A program made the position numbers and the translations under genes. From Prevotella sp. BV3P1 (GTDB taxonomy: Bacteria; Bacteroidota; Bacteroidia; Bacteroidales; Bacteroidaceae), in contig NZ_AWXC01000035.1 of assembly GCF_000479005.1 (NCBI RefSeq), positions 1 through 37,906 of the forward strand: DNA of 37,906 nt, in the 5' to 3' direction. Of the stretch, positions 9,299 through 17,383 are shown in pieces. The notes under the pieces are model-generated. The model did no database searches, was not told where the DNA came from, and saw only the letters and a program-made list of their open reading frames with translations. The stretch's first letter is position 1; each line of letters starts with the position of its first letter.

Positions 9299-11314
9299 AT
9301 GAAAACAACGATAGTATCTGTCCTTTTTCTCATCATGGGTTGCTTGCAAGGCTTGTCTCAGATAGGTTCTTGGAAAGTATATCCTGCCTATCATGACATA
9401 ATGGACGTGCAACAGGCAGGAAACAGGGTTTATGTTTTGGCATCAGGTGGATTGTTTTGCTATGATAAGGATGACAACAGCATACAGACTTTTGATAAGA
9501 AAACAGGATTGAATGATGTTGAAATCAGCCACATTGCTTATTGTTCTGCGGCAAAAAGATTGATTATTGTTTACAAAAACAACAACATTGACTTACTGGA
9601 TGGTAAAGGAAACGTTACCAATATCGCTGACTATTATAAAAAATCGCTGACAGAAGACAAAACCATTTACAGCATTTATGTAAATGGAATCTATGCTTAT
9701 CTGTCTACAGGATTTGGTATTGTCAAGCTCAATGTGAGTGATGCCGAGATTAGTGATACTTATTTTCTGGGCTTTCGCGTTGATTGGACACTTATACAGC
9801 AAAATAAAATCATTGCAGCATCAATTACCCATGGAAAATATGCTGCTGATTTATCTGCTAATTTACTTGACAAGAAGAATTGGAAAAGAATAGGAAACTA
9901 TTCTGAAAACAACAAAGAAGTAGACAAAGAACTATGGAATAAAATGGAAAGCATGTGTCCGGAAGGTCCGCAATACAACCATTTTTATTTTCTAAAGTTT
10001 ATCAATAACCGCCTTTATACTTCGGGAGGAGGCTTTGAAGCAGAAGGTGTTAGCCTCTCACATCTAGGTATTATCCAGGTTTTAGAGGATGGTCAATGGC
10101 ACATCTATCAAGATGATATCCAGAAAACAACAGGCTATTCGTATGCAGACATCAATTGTTTAGCCATCGACCCTAAAGATGAAAACCACGTATTTGCAGG
10201 AGGTAGAACTGGACTTTACGAATTTCAAAACGGTAAACTCACCAAATACTACAATAAAGACAACAGTATTCTGATGCCAGCAGTGGATAAAGGAAAGGAA
10301 TTGGATAATGAATATGTTCCTATCAACGGACTGCTGTTCGATGAAGAGCGCCATCTTTGGATATTAAACAACCAAACCAAGGGACAAAGCATCATCGAAT
10401 TACTGCCAGATGGAACCATGAAATCACATCATCAATCATCGCTGATGAGAAATGGAGTGAGCCCCAGTTTGCTCCATCATCCCATGTTTGACAGTCGAGG
10501 CTTATTGTGGTTCGGCAACGGGAACTACAAGTTTCCGGCACTGTTTTGTTATGATAGGAAGACTGAAACACTGCACACGATAACCAATTTCATCAACCAA
10601 GATGGAAATAACCTAAAAACAACAGCAGTAAAATACATCGCCGAAGATATGGAGAACAATCTTTGGATTGGTACAAACACAGGAGTATTGCTGCTTGAAG
10701 CCTCAAAAATCAATCAACTTCCCGATGTAACGTTCACGCAAATAAAGATTCCTCGCAACGACGGAACTAACTTAGCCGACTATTTGTTGGCAGGAGTTGA
10801 CATCACCTGCATTGCAGTTGACAAGAGTAACCGCAAATGGTTTGGCACAGGTAGCAATGGGGTATATCTCATCAGTGCAGATAACAACCAGCAAATTCAT
10901 CATTTTACCATGGCAAACAGCGTATTACCTTCTGACCATGTGGAAAGCATTGCCATCAATAACCATACAGGAGAAGTGTTTTTTGGGACAGACAAGGGAC
11001 TTTGTTCTTTTCAAAGTGACGCCACCGAGGCAGTGGAATCGATGAACAAAGACGTTACCTACGCATACCCAAATCCAGTAGAACCCTCTTACAATGGTCC
11101 CATAACAGTTGTTGGACTCAGTTATCAAGCCGACATCAAAATAGTATCTGTCAATGGTACCTTGGTGACTAAAGGTAAAAGCAATGGCGGAACTTTCGTG
11201 TGGGATGGCAATGATATGAACGGAAACCCGGTGGCATCGGGCATCTATATGGTACAAACTGCCGATCAAACAGGCAACAAAGGAACTGTATGCAAAATCG
11301 CTATCGTCAGATAA
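9299..11314 (+). CDS. porZ: PorZ-like beta-propeller protein with type IX secretion C-terminal domain
   Basis: A 671-aa exported protein. A signal peptide covers about residues 1-21 (hydrophobic VSVLFLIMGCLQGL). The next roughly 560 residues show repeated propeller-blade motifs (IGSWKVYPAYHDIMDV, NNLWIGTNTGVLLLE, RKWFGTGSNGVYLI, GEVFFGTDKGLCSF), like two-component-regulator propellers and PorZ. The C-terminal 80 residues carry a type IX sorting-domain signature: YPNPV, WDGNDMNGNPVASGIYMV and the final KIAIVR. In Porphyromonas gingivalis PorZ is part of the attachment complex that loads anionic LPS onto type IX cargo. Its presence here implies a type IX system elsewhere in the genome. The adjacent GT-C gene overlaps it by 25 bases. 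Another secreted propeller protein is the main alternative. Confidence 0.78.
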   Translation: MKTTIVSVLFLIMGCLQGLSQIGSWKVYPAYHDIMDVQQAGNRVYVLASGGLFCYDKDDNSIQTFDKKTGLNDVEISHIAYCSAAKRLIIVYKNNNIDLLDGKGNVTNIADYYKKSLTEDKTIYSIYVNGIYAYLSTGFGIVKLNVSDAEISDTYFLGFRVDWTLIQQNKIIAASITHGKYAADLSANLLDKKNWKRIGNYSENNKEVDKELWNKMESMCPEGPQYNHFYFLKFINNRLYTSGGGFEAEGVSLSHLGIIQVLEDGQWHIYQDDIQKTTGYSYADINCLAIDPKDENHVFAGGRTGLYEFQNGKLTKYYNKDNSILMPAVDKGKELDNEYVPINGLLFDEERHLWILNNQTKGQSIIELLPDGTMKSHHQSSLMRNGVSPSLLHHPMFDSRGLLWFGNGNYKFPALFCYDRKTETLHTITNFINQDGNNLKTTAVKYIAEDMENNLWIGTNTGVLLLEASKINQLPDVTFTQIKIPRNDGTNLADYLLAGVDITCIAVDKSNRKWFGTGSNGVYLISADNNQQIHHFTMANSVLPSDHVESIAINNHTGEVFFGTDKGLCSFQSDATEAVESMNKDVTYAYPNPVEPSYNGPITVVGLSYQADIKIVSVNGTLVTKGKSNGGTFVWDGNDMNGNPVASGIYMVQTADQTGNKGTVCKIAIVR

Positions 11315-12561
11315 GTCTGCTCTTTCTGGCTTTCTTATTGTTGGTACTCTTCCTATTCGGCTATACACCCACAAACGATGGAGATGGCTATATTGAATAC
11401 GCCAGGATGTGCATCGACTATGGAGAACCCTATCCTTGTGCTCCTACCATCAATGGACAACCCTTTATTTGGAACATCGGACAGATTAATTTGGTGGCTC
11501 TCTCGCTGTATCTATTCCATTCTGTCTATCCCATCTTGGTGTTGATGTGCTTCCTCAAAGCCGTTTCAGCCTACTTATTAGCGCGCATTGCACAAAAAAC
11601 ATGCAACGAACAGATAGGACTCATTGCCCTATTATTATATGTGTGCTATCCCAATAATTGGGGACAAAGCACAACCTTACTCTCCGAAATACCATCCATC
11701 ACACTCTTGTTAGGAGCAGTTTTCATCATTCTGCACACCTCCCGTTTGCGAAATTTCTTCATAGCAGGCATGTTAATGGCTGTGGCCAACTGGTTTCGTC
11801 CCATCGGTTTGGTATTCATGGGGACGTTTTTTCTCTATTTTCTATTCTTCAAAAACAAGCAATGGTTGCGTTCTTTCAGCTCCCTGCTGGCTGGATATAC
11901 CTTATTTATCTTCGTGGTTGGCACCAGTTGTTGGCTGCGTACGGGCTATTTCTTATACCAAAGTGAAACCTTGTGGTTCAACATGGCAGCAGCAACATAC
12001 GAAACCAGCGTAGAACCTCATTACAATGCAGAGGCTTATCCCAAAGGAACCATCAGGTATATTGGGCACATGAAGGATAAAACAGCCATAGAATGCAACC
12101 AAATATGGAAACAAAGATGCTTGGAATGGCTCAAGGATAACAAAGCAAACTATTTGAGTAAAATACCCGGTAGATTGGTTTACATGTACATGAACGACAT
12201 GGATAACATACCTGCCTTTTTGCATGATAAATCAAAAGCCCAAAACAATTACGTCACACTCCCCTATCGAACGCTACCATACAACCTTCAAAATCTATCC
12301 TCCATACAGTGGTTTGGACTGCTCAACATGATTTATTACGCATTCCTTCTGCTTACCTTTGCCTTTTCCCTCCACGTTTTATGTTCAGAAAAAAGGTACG
12401 ACACTTTGTTTCTTTTATGTTGTATTGTCATAGGAGGTTCATTAGCTTTGGTCTTAGCAGTACACGGAGAAACCCGGTTCAAGGCTCCTTTTATGCCTTT
12501 TATCTTCATAGGAGCGGCGGTTAGCATCTATGAATTCATTCACAACCGACGAGCAATCTAA
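11290..12561 (+). CDS. GT-C fold membrane glycosyltransferase (ArnT/PMT-like)
   Basis: A 423-aa polytopic membrane protein with a TM1 hydrophobic stretch at residues 9-25. It is followed by the acidic first periplasmic loop TNDGDGYIEYA (Asp30 and Asp32), the usual catalytic site of GT-C enzymes that use polyprenyl-phosphate sugars. About eight further hydrophobic segments follow, and a soluble region near 225-320 lies before the last helices. This matches the RgtA/ArnT/PMT-type superfamily; donor and acceptor are unknown. It overlaps the porZ-like gene by 25 bases, so the two are probably translated together, and a role in surface polysaccharide or LPS modification is a fair inference. It is the last gene of the leuS run. 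Confidence 0.8.
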   Translation: MQNRYRQISLLFLAFLLLVLFLFGYTPTNDGDGYIEYARMCIDYGEPYPCAPTINGQPFIWNIGQINLVALSLYLFHSVYPILVLMCFLKAVSAYLLARIAQKTCNEQIGLIALLLYVCYPNNWGQSTTLLSEIPSITLLLGAVFIILHTSRLRNFFIAGMLMAVANWFRPIGLVFMGTFFLYFLFFKNKQWLRSFSSLLAGYTLFIFVVGTSCWLRTGYFLYQSETLWFNMAAATYETSVEPHYNAEAYPKGTIRYIGHMKDKTAIECNQIWKQRCLEWLKDNKANYLSKIPGRLVYMYMNDMDNIPAFLHDKSKAQNNYVTLPYRTLPYNLQNLSSIQWFGLLNMIYYAFLLLTFAFSLHVLCSEKRYDTLFLLCCIVIGGSLALVLAVHGETRFKAPFMPFIFIGAAVSIYEFIHNRRAI

Positions 12562-12589
12562 TACATACCATTTCTCTTTCACGACTTAG

Positions 12590-12981
12590 TTGTCCACATC
12601 CTATTTATATATTCTTTTTATTTATTTTTTAAAAGAAAGAAATATGAAGAGAGATGATGTGCGGTTGATATGTTGATAACTATTCATCGATTTTTTTGTT
12701 TTTTACGTTATTCCACTCTTATGTTGCTTTTTACACACTTCAACAGCATATCTTTCTATTGTCAACCAATTTGTTATCTATCTTTTCCACAATAATATGT
12801 AGTATCGAATGATGTGAATAAGTTGATAAATTTCATGGCTGAAAAATTGTGGAAATTGATGTATAACTTTATCATAAATGTGTGGATATGCACCAACTTT
12901 TATGTTCTTTTATTGCTAAGTGGATAAACAGACAGTTATTCAATATTTATAAACAGAGTTATCCACACTCATTGTGTATAA
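12590..12981 (+). other. Cluster of DnaA-box-like 9-mers: candidate oriC
   Basis: In the 500-bp gene-free gap 12562-13061 I find one perfect TTATCCACA (12959-12967). Two further TTATnCACA matches lie on the minus strand (12813-12821 reading TTATTCACA and 12973-12981 reading TTATACACA). One-mismatch boxes lie at 12590-12598, 12783-12791, 12881-12889 and 12919-12927, with weaker ones at 12729-12737 and 12848-12856. An almost pure A/T stretch at 12601-12644 could be an unwinding element. This density is typical of an origin or a DnaA-titration site. No dnaA gene is in the window, and the flanking genes converge on the gap, which is not the usual picture at an origin. Confidence 0.55.
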
Positions 12982-13010
12982 TTGTTAAGTGGTTTAGAAA
13001 GAAGAAAATA

Positions 13011-13042
13011 AAAAAGCAACAACCTAAGTTGCTGCCTTTTTT
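13011..13042 (-). terminator. Rho-independent terminator after rubredoxin
   Basis: An 8-bp stem with one G-U pair (13016-13023 with 13028-13035) and the 4-base loop ctaa, flanked by A and T runs on the two sides. It could end the minus-strand rubredoxin transcript and also act on transcription arriving from the plus strand. Confidence 0.8.
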
Positions 13043-13061
13043 AAATGAATGAAATACTATA

Positions 13062-13226
13062 TTATTCCTCTTCGGGAGAGAAATCTTCTTTTCCTACACC
13101 GCATAATGGGCATACCCAATCATCTGGGAGATCTTCAAATGCTGTTCCGGGAGCGATGCCTCCATCAGGATCGCCTTCTGCTGGGTCATAAACATAACCG
13201 CAAGTTTCGCATACATACTTTTTCAT
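13062..13226 (-). CDS. Rubredoxin
   Basis: A 54-aa one-electron carrier found by reading the minus strand directly. The two iron-binding knuckles are plain: [10 protein letters not shown] at residues 6-15 and [11 protein letters not shown] at 39-49, giving the four cysteines of the Fe(Cys)4 site. Length, acidic character and the [20 protein letters not shown] region are all standard. In anaerobes rubredoxins feed rubrerythrin, superoxide reductase or similar oxygen-defence enzymes; no such partner is nearby. It lies 33 bases downstream of the GT9 gene on the same strand and is followed by a clear terminator, so it may be the last gene of that operon. Confidence 0.95.
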   Translation of the reverse strand: MKKYVCETCGYVYDPAEGDPDGGIAPGTAFEDLPDDWVCPLCGVGKEDFSPEEE

Positions 13227-13259
13227 AATTTTGTTTTTTAATAAGTGAATAAATTAATT

Positions 13260-14318
13260 TTATTTGCTGTTTTTATTGATAACTTCATCAAGTTTATTGA
13301 TGATTTGTTCTGGTTTTATTTCATTTAAGCAAGCATAGTCATTCCTCCAACACGGTTTGTTGCCATAAATGGAACACGGGCGACACGCTAAGTCTGTTTG
13401 AACTGCGAGGTCTGAACTTTGATTCCACCCCATAAATCCCGCAAAGGGATGCGTGGCCCCCCAAATGCTGATGACGGGTGTGTTGACCAATGATGCCAAA
13501 TGCATGTTGGCACTGTCCATGCTAATCATCACATCTAAGTGGTACATCAAAAGCAGTTCTTTTTGCAAAGAGTCTAATATTGTAGGAACGCTGACACATC
13601 TGTCAAACTTTTCTGCCCACACAGACAGTTGTTCTTGTTCTTCTTTTCTGCCCCCAAATAAGAAAATTCGTGTATTTTCATACTTGGTTTGTATCATTTC
13701 AATTGTTTTTTCCATTTTTTCCAATGGATAAACTTTACCCTTGTGTGCTGCGAAAGGCGCTATGCCAATCCACCGTTTGTCCTTGTTATTTGCTTCGATG
13801 CCATCTGGTAAATCAGGCATGGTACCGTCTTGACGTGGAAAAATGGATGTGAAATCTATCTCAATGGGGTAACCTAATTTTGCTAAAACATCTGCATAGT
13901 TTTGGAACGACGTTTGTAGCGGCGTCAATACCTTATTCCCTTTTGCGGTTAGCCTACGTCTGTCGGCTCGATGTTTGTCGATATGAGCAACTTTGAACCT
14001 GTCTAACGAAAATCTACATCGTAGATATTTCGAGCGCAAGTTATCATGAAAATCGGCTATGGCGGTGAATCTTTTGGCCGTCAGTCGCCGGTAAAGTTTA
14101 TTCAATCCGCGCAGATTCTTATATTCATTGTTCAGGTCAGCGGACATAAAATCCACGTTGGATGCCAAATTATTAAAGAAATTCGCTGCGAAAGGTCGAC
14201 TCAACACGCTGATACGAATGTTGGGATATTGTTTTGCCAACGAGTACACTACCGGAACCGTCATGGCTACGTCACCCATAGCCGAGAACCGTATGATGAG
14301 CAGATGTTCGGTCTTCAT
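13260..14318 (-). CDS. Glycosyltransferase family 9 (heptosyltransferase-like)
   Basis: A 352-aa GT-B fold protein of the ADP-heptose:LPS heptosyltransferase family. The N-terminus LLIIRFSAMGDVAMTVPVV is the acceptor-side signature of GT9, and the donor-side signature is SMDSANMHLASLVNTPVISI near residues 266-285, followed by WGATHPFAGF. Family members act on the inner face of the cytoplasmic membrane and add heptose or related sugars to lipid A core. The real sugar in this organism is unknown. The gene starts directly after the DUF4254 stop, a pairing I recall from other Bacteroidetes, which suggests both serve LPS core assembly. Confidence 0.92.
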   Translation of the reverse strand: MKTEHLLIIRFSAMGDVAMTVPVVYSLAKQYPNIRISVLSRPFAANFFNNLASNVDFMSADLNNEYKNLRGLNKLYRRLTAKRFTAIADFHDNLRSKYLRCRFSLDRFKVAHIDKHRADRRRLTAKGNKVLTPLQTSFQNYADVLAKLGYPIEIDFTSIFPRQDGTMPDLPDGIEANNKDKRWIGIAPFAAHKGKVYPLEKMEKTIEMIQTKYENTRIFLFGGRKEEQEQLSVWAEKFDRCVSVPTILDSLQKELLLMYHLDVMISMDSANMHLASLVNTPVISIWGATHPFAGFMGWNQSSDLAVQTDLACRPCSIYGNKPCWRNDYACLNEIKPEQIINKLDEVINKNSK

Positions 14319-14921
14319 TTATTTTTTGTAGAGAACCGGGTTGGTGGAAGGGTCATTGTACATCTTCATTTGTCGGTACACCTTCATATATTTTCGTCCC
14401 GCTTGGATGTCATCCAGCAGCTGATCTATGGCTGTTCCCAAGTCTTTTTGTTGTTCCAGCAGCACGTTCAGCTTGGCCATACATGTATCTTTATGCTCTT
14501 TTGAAGCGTCTTCTCGTTCGACTTGCTCGCGCATGTGATAAATCTTCAGTGCCAATATGGACAGTCTGTCAATGGCCCATGCCGGACTTTCGGTATTGAT
14601 GCGTGCGTCGGTCAGCACCTTCACCTCACTGTATTTCTGTCTGAAATAGCTATCTATCTGTTCCACAAGATCGGTACGGTCTTGATTTGAACGGTCAATG
14701 CGGCGCTTCAAGGCCAACGCTTCTATGGGATCAATATTTGGGTCTCTGATGATATCTTCGAAATGCCATTGAATAGTGTCAATCCAGCACTTCAGATACA
14801 ACCGGTTTTCGATGGTTCCATCGTCGTAGGGGTTATTGATTGGTGTGTCAATATCATCATAGACGTGATAATCATCAATGGCTCGTTGAAAAATCTTATT
14901 ACATTGTTCACTAAATGACAT
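14319..14921 (-). CDS. DUF4254 domain-containing protein
   Basis: A 200-aa soluble, helical, highly charged protein that I recognise as DUF4254, a family of unknown function found mainly in Bacteroidetes. Visible features are HFEDIIRDPNIDPIEALALK near residues 53-72 and the long helical middle with SPAWAIDRLSILALKIYHM near 108-126, then heptad-like Leu/Gln-rich helices (LNVLLEQQKDLGTAIDQLLD). There is no signal peptide. It is the first gene of an apparent operon with the GT9 enzyme (no gap) and rubredoxin, behind a full-consensus promoter. A role in LPS or surface-sugar assembly follows only from position. Confidence 0.82.
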   Translation of the reverse strand: MSFSEQCNKIFQRAIDDYHVYDDIDTPINNPYDDGTIENRLYLKCWIDTIQWHFEDIIRDPNIDPIEALALKRRIDRSNQDRTDLVEQIDSYFRQKYSEVKVLTDARINTESPAWAIDRLSILALKIYHMREQVEREDASKEHKDTCMAKLNVLLEQQKDLGTAIDQLLDDIQAGRKYMKVYRQMKMYNDPSTNPVLYKK

Positions 14922-14947
14922 ATTGCTTTTGCTTTTGGTTACTTATG

Positions 14948-14978
14948 CAAATATAAATAATAAAAGGTAATGGTCAAA
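14948..14978 (-). promoter_or_regulatory. Bacteroidetes-type promoter of the DUF4254-GT9-rubredoxin operon
   Basis: On the minus strand TTTG (14975-14978), a 19-base spacer and TATATTTG (14948-14955) fully match TTTG-N19-TAnnTTTG, 27 bases before the start codon. Confidence 0.7.
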
Positions 14979-15102
14979 ACAAAATCTAGGTTTTTTAGTA
15001 CATTGTAATAAAGTATGCGTTGTTTAATTTGATTTTTATCGTTTTAGACGTTCTTATTTTTCTACTGTTTTGATCAATCAGAATAAATATTGAAAGCTAT
15101 GC

Positions 15103-15525
15103 GAATTTTCTTGACACGTAACCTTTTTATTTTGGGCGTATTTGCAAACAACTCTTCATCCGTTTGCAAATACGCCAAATATACGTTGATTTTGTATATT
15201 ATTGACACATAATACAATACAGTTTTCATTCATGGTTAGACTACCTCATTTTTGTTTTTTTCAGGTTAAACACATTGCTTTTAGGCTTCAATATGCATGC
15301 TTTTGATGTGTTATGTCATGCAATTTACCCTGTAAAGTCTTATATATTGCAACTTAAACGTATTGTTATTGCCTTAAAATTTAATTTTTCTTGCCTCCTG
15401 ATAGCTTGTTTGCTCCCTCTATGCATAGTAAATTTTTCCAGAATGAAAGTTTTGAAGTGCTGTTTTAGGGGTATTATTTGGTTAAAAATTTCTACATTTT
15501 TTCAGGTAGTAGCGTGATTTATCAT
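15103..15525 (+). repeat. Long intergenic repeat, copy B (palindrome-headed)
   Basis: A diverged copy of 4267-4700 within the 876-bp gap 14922-15797. It starts with the same gaattttcttgaca and has a perfect 15-bp inverted repeat ggcgtatttgcaaac (15135-15149) with its complement at 15162-15176. It then runs through AT-rich sequence to the shared landmark near 15455-15485. The 80-codon frame at 15275-15517 lies inside the repeat and has no counterpart in copy A, so it is left out. The rest of the gap (14979-15102 and 15526-15711) is AT-rich with nothing else recognisable. Confidence 0.7.
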
Positions 15526-15711
15526 GTTCTAAAATGCCGTAGTATTGCATATCATTACGCACTTACCTATTTATTCATGTCTGTTTTTTATTTTTTGAAG
15601 ATACCACCTATTATAACTCTATAAATTACAGCAATTTTCAATAAAACAATCAATAATATTGCACAATATATGGTATAATGTGCAATATAAGGTACTTTTT
15701 TCGATAAAACA

Positions 15712-15743
15712 TTTGTAGATGTGAATAAAAATTTGTTCCTTTG
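15712..15743 (+). promoter_or_regulatory. Putative promoter of acpP
   Basis: TTTG at 15712-15715, a 20-base spacer and TTCCTTTG at 15736-15743, one base off TAnnTTTG. The acpP start follows 54 bases later. Confidence 0.4.
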
Positions 15744-15797
15744 CATCCGTATTTTTGATAATGAATCACTTATAAACATTTTAAAAAAGTTACAATT

Positions 15798-16034
15798 ATG
15801 TCAGAAATTGAAAGCAAAGTAAAGGCTATTATCGTAGATAAGTTGGGTGTTGATGAGGCAGAAGTAAAGCCAGAAGCAAGTTTCACCAATGATCTGGGTG
15901 CCGATTCATTGGACACTGTAGAGCTGATTATGGAATTCGAGAAAGAATTCGGCATCTCTATTCCAGACGATAAAGCTGAGAAAATTGCAACGGTAGGTGA
16001 TGCTATTTCTTATATCGAAGAAAATGCAAAATAA
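15798..16034 (+). CDS. acpP: Acyl carrier protein
   Basis: A 78-aa acidic helical protein that carries growing fatty acyl chains on 4'-phosphopantetheine. The attachment site is Ser37 in the invariant [20 protein letters not shown]. Length and sequence match the primary ACP of type II fatty acid synthesis, not a polyketide carrier. It is directly upstream of fabF in the usual acpP-fabF-rnc order. A nested hairpin and T tract in the acpP-fabF gap could let acpP be made in excess of fabF. Confidence 0.98.
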   Translation: MSEIESKVKAIIVDKLGVDEAEVKPEASFTNDLGADSLDTVELIMEFEKEFGISIPDDKAEKIATVGDAISYIEENAK

Positions 16035-16111
16035 TTAAAAGCAAACGATTTGGGTTGAGCTGGGAGATTTCTTTCAGCTCAATTTCAATTTGCTTTTAAT
16101 CAATTTTTTTT
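16034..16111 (+). promoter_or_regulatory. Nested hairpin and T tract between acpP and fabF (possible attenuator)
   Basis: An outer 12-bp perfect stem (16034-16045 with 16089-16100, arm attaaaagcaaa) encloses an inner 8-bp perfect stem (16055-16062 with 16075-16082, ttgagctg). Eight T follow at about 16104-16111. It begins at the acpP stop codon and ends just before fabF. It looks like a leaky terminator or a processing/stability structure within the operon. Confidence 0.6.
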
Positions 16112-16120
16112 ATTCAATCA

Positions 16121-17383
16121 ATGGAATTAAAAAGAGTAGTAGTAACAGGACTTGGTGCCGTGACACCTATTGGCAATACGCCTGAAGAAACATGGAAAAG
16201 CATGTTGGCAGGTAAGAGTGGTGCTGCTCCTATTACATTATTTGATACTTCCAACTTCAAGACACAGTTTGCTTGTGAAGTAAAAGGCCTGAATATCACA
16301 GACTATATTGATAGAAAGGCCGTACGCAAGCTGGATCGCTACACGCAGTTAGCCATGATTTCGGCCATGCAGGGTGTAAAAGATGCTGGACTTGACTTGG
16401 AAAAAGAAGACAAAACCCGTATTGGTGTCATCTATGGTGTGGGTATCGGAGGAATTAAAACCTTCGAAGAAGAGGTTTCGTATTATGCCTTGAACAAGGA
16501 AAACGGACCAAAATTCAGCCCATTCTTCATTCCTAAGATGATTGCCGACATCGCTTCCGGGCAGATTTCCATTCTTTTTGGATTTCATGGTCCCAACTAT
16601 ACCACAACCAGTGCGTGTGCTTCTTCGAGCACAGCCTTGTCAGATGCATTCAATCTCATTCGTTTGGGCAAGGCGAACATCATCGTTTCTGGTGGTGCCG
16701 AGGCAGCCATTACGGCCAGTGGTGTGGGTGGCTTCAATGCCATGCATGCGTTGTCAACCCGTAATGACGACCCTGAACACGCTTCACGGCCGTTCAGTGC
16801 CAGTCGTGACGGTTTCGTCATGGGCGAGGGAGCTGGCTGTTTAATTCTTGAAGAGTTGGAACATGCCAAGGCGCGCGGTGCCAAAATCTATGCTGAAATG
16901 ATTGGTGAGGGTGCCAGTGGCGACGCTTATCACATCACGGCCAGCCATCCGGAAGGACTTGGTGCTAAGTTGGTGATGACCGCAGCTCTTGAAGATGCCG
17001 GCCTGAAGCCAGAAGATGTTGATTACATCAATGTGCATGGTACTTCCACACCTGTAGGAGACATCTCTGAGGTTAAAGCCATCAAGAATGTGTTTGGTGA
17101 CCATGCATACAAATTGAATATCAGTTCTACCAAGAGTATGACCGGCCACTTGCTGGGTGCAGCAGGTACTGTTGAGGCTATGGCATGTGTGTTGGCGGTT
17201 CAGAACGGCATCATTCCTCCAACTATCAATCATGAGGAGGATGACAAGGATCCCGAAATTGACTACGACTTGAACTTTACGTTCAACAAAGCTCAAAAGC
17301 GTGAGGTGCGTGTAGCTTTGAGTAATACGTTCGGGTTTGGTGGACATAATGCTTGCGTAGTATTCAAGAAGTATGCTGAGTAA
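16121..17383 (+). CDS. fabF: Beta-ketoacyl-ACP synthase II
   Basis: A 420-aa condensing enzyme that extends acyl-ACP with malonyl-ACP in fatty acid synthesis. The catalytic triad is visible: Cys166 in TTTSACASSSTALSDAF, His306 in NVHGTSTPVGD, and His343 in STKSMTGHLLGAAG, with Lys338 nearby. The C-terminal NTFGFGGHNACVVF glycine-rich segment is intact. Length and motifs fit KAS II, as expected beside acpP. Its last 11 bases overlap the start of rnc. Confidence 0.97.
   Translation: MELKRVVVTGLGAVTPIGNTPEETWKSMLAGKSGAAPITLFDTSNFKTQFACEVKGLNITDYIDRKAVRKLDRYTQLAMISAMQGVKDAGLDLEKEDKTRIGVIYGVGIGGIKTFEEEVSYYALNKENGPKFSPFFIPKMIADIASGQISILFGFHGPNYTTTSACASSSTALSDAFNLIRLGKANIIVSGGAEAAITASGVGGFNAMHALSTRNDDPEHASRPFSASRDGFVMGEGAGCLILEELEHAKARGAKIYAEMIGEGASGDAYHITASHPEGLGAKLVMTAALEDAGLKPEDVDYINVHGTSTPVGDISEVKAIKNVFGDHAYKLNISSTKSMTGHLLGAAGTVEAMACVLAVQNGIIPPTINHEEDDKDPEIDYDLNFTFNKAQKREVRVALSNTFGFGGHNACVVFKKYAE

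Noticed and set aside
15275..15517. An 80-codon plus-strand frame in the gap before acpP
   Set aside because: It falls within the diverged intergenic repeat and is not kept in the other copy.
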